Source: Fidelibacterota bacterium (GTDB lineage Bacteria > Fidelibacterota > Marinisomatia > Marinisomatales > UBA1611). From it: a DNA stretch of 9,969 bases. Within the stretch, counting starts at the first letter, position 1. Every line of letters begins with the position of its first letter. The stretch is taken from NCBI GenBank assembly GCA_015658495.1, contig DQOT01000083.1, positions 1 through 9,969 of the forward strand, read 5' to 3'. Of this stretch, positions 9,056 to 9,969 are shown piece after piece. Position numbers and translations under genes: made by a program. Below the pieces are notes generated by a model, which was not told the origin of the DNA, did no database searches, and saw only the letters and a list, made by a program, of their open reading frames with translations.

Positions 9056-9586
9056 TTAACTGTTTTTAATCTGTTCTTTTAATAGGTTCATTACAGCTTT
9101 CGTTTCACCTTTTTCTTCGATGATCCATTCAACCGCTTCCCGAAAAGCCCCGTATCCCCCCGAGACCTTGGTTATATATGTGGCGACGGCTTTTACGGCT
9201 GGTGTTGCGTTCGCAACAGCAATGGGTACGCCTACTTGTTCCATGACGGGGATATCAATTATGTCATCCCCAACGTAGGCAATCTCTGAATCATCCAAAT
9301 CATATTTGGCTTTCAATGCTTTATAAGCGTGGAGTTTATTCAATCTGCCGTTGTACACATCTTCGATCTTCAATTCTTTGGCTCGATATTCCGTGGCGGG
9401 AGAGTATCTCCCGGAAATGAGAGCGATCTTCAAATCAGCAGCACGAGCCATGGCAGTGCCCACGCCATCTAAAACTGTGAAGCGCTTGAATTCCATATTA
9501 TCTGTTCCCTTATAAAAAGTACCATCGGTCAAAACACCATCCACATCGGAAATAAGGAGTTTGATTTTTTTCATTTCGACATTCAT
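9056..9586 (-). CDS. kdsC: 3-deoxy-D-manno-octulosonate 8-phosphate phosphatase KdsC
   Basis: KdsC removes phosphate from Kdo-8-phosphate to yield Kdo, the sugar that joins lipid A to the LPS core. It is a compact HAD-family phosphatase without a large cap domain, here 176 residues. It shows motif I DVDGVLTDG with nucleophile D14 and acid/base D16, motif II SGR (58-60), motif III lysine K84, and motif IV GDD (106-108) within YVGDDIIDIPVM. The C-terminal GGYGAFRE (143-150) is typical of KdsC and its tetramer tail. The ATG (9584-9586) overlaps the kdsA stop as ATGA. A second in-frame ATG at 9574 is possible but lacks that coupling. The gene directly follows the enzyme that makes its substrate. 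Confidence 0.94.
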   Translation of the reverse strand: MNVEMKKIKLLISDVDGVLTDGTFYKGTDNMEFKRFTVLDGVGTAMARAADLKIALISGRYSPATEYRAKELKIEDVYNGRLNKLHAYKALKAKYDLDDSEIAYVGDDIIDIPVMEQVGVPIAVANATPAVKAVATYITKVSGGYGAFREAVEWIIEEKGETKAVMNLLKEQIKNS

Positions 9587-9969
9587 GATATTGCTTCCCG
9601 AATGGATTTCAATTTTAATAAAAGTGATTCCAGTTTATCTAACGGCAATTGAGTTGTGGCATCGGATTTTGCTTTATTTACATTATCATGAACTTCCATA
9701 AAGAGTCCGTTGCAACCGGCTGCCACAGCAGATTTCGCCAAGGTCGGAATCATTTCCCGCATGCCCCCAGTAGATGCACCATCTCCACCGGGAAGTTGGG
9801 CACTATGTGTGGAATCAAAAATTACAGGATGTCCAAATTCTTGCATAATGGGAATGGCTCGCATGTCTACTACCAGATTATTATACCCGAATTGCGTTCC
9901 ACGGTCCGTGAGTAAAATATTTTCACAACCAGAATCTGCCAGTTTTGCCACCACATTTATCATATCCCA
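9583..9969 (-). CDS. kdsA: 3-deoxy-8-phosphooctulonate synthase KdsA, C-terminal part
   Basis: KdsA condenses phosphoenolpyruvate with arabinose-5-phosphate to form Kdo-8-phosphate, the first committed step of Kdo synthesis. Only the last 128 residues are in the window; the frame stays open to the edge, so the Met at 9963 is internal. The visible part has DRGTQFGYNNLVVDMR (22-37 of the fragment), FDSTHSAQLPGG with its conserved histidine (H55), GLFMEVH with the conserved glutamate, and SDATTQLP near the end. All align with the second half of the TIM-barrel in known KdsA proteins of about 270-285 residues. The N-terminal residue that separates metal-dependent (Cys) from metal-independent (Asn) enzymes is outside the window, so the class cannot be stated. 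It overlaps kdsC by ATGA. Confidence 0.94.
   Translation of the reverse strand, partial: WDMINVVAKLADSGCENILLTDRGTQFGYNNLVVDMRAIPIMQEFGHPVIFDSTHSAQLPGGDGASTGGMREMIPTLAKSAVAAGCNGLFMEVHDNVNKAKSDATTQLPLDKLESLLLKLKSIREAIS

Noticed and set aside
9657..9674. Sigma-54-like TGGCAT...TTTGC on the plus strand
   Set aside because: The GG and GC are separated by 11 rather than 10 bases, and it lies inside kdsA on the strand opposite to all genes, so it drives nothing.

Overview
The window comes from a diderm (LPS-making) bacterium. Every recognisable gene lies on the minus strand, so the biological reading order runs from position 9969 down to 1. The genes for Kdo synthesis and LPS transport, sigma-54, HflKC and HslVU, together with the moderately AT-rich composition, fit a Gram-negative lineage. 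My guess is the FCB group or a relative such as Marinimicrobia. That is an impression from protein style and gene order, held with low confidence; no rRNA or marker tree is available here.

Reading along the minus strand, the first block is LPS biogenesis: the 3' part of kdsA (Kdo-8-P synthase), kdsC (Kdo-8-P phosphatase), lptC (here with a lipoprotein-type signal peptide) and lptB (the LPS-export ATPase). rpoN (sigma-54) follows lptB directly. The kdsC-lptC-lptB-rpoN order is the classic proteobacterial one except that lptA, normally between lptC and lptB, is absent. The second block is proteostasis at the membrane and in the cytoplasm: hflK and hflC (SPFH regulators of the FtsH protease), then hslV and hslU (the two-component ATP-dependent protease). 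Most junctions overlap by 1-4 bases (ATGA, TGATG, TAATG), which points to one long, translationally coupled transcription unit. After it come argF (ornithine carbamoyltransferase), a histidine-rich membrane fatty acid hydroxylase/sterol desaturase family protein, and the first 103 codons of a sodium:solute symporter that runs off the window.

The one accessory-looking stretch is 4211-4607, between hflC and hslV. It holds a small GIY-YIG nuclease reading frame with an intact catalytic core but no ATG/GTG/TTG start before the domain. The frame is bounded by perfect 14-bp inverted repeats (4237-4250 and 4577-4590). The hslV-side repeat forms the loop of a perfect 17-bp hairpin whose outer arms are unrelated to the other repeat copy. 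Removing 4221-4590 would leave a 27-base gap between hflC and hslV, a normal operon spacing, so this looks like a small mobile or repeat-derived insertion in a housekeeping operon. A second, degenerate inverted repeat fills the hslU-argF gap. No tRNA, rRNA or CRISPR array was seen.
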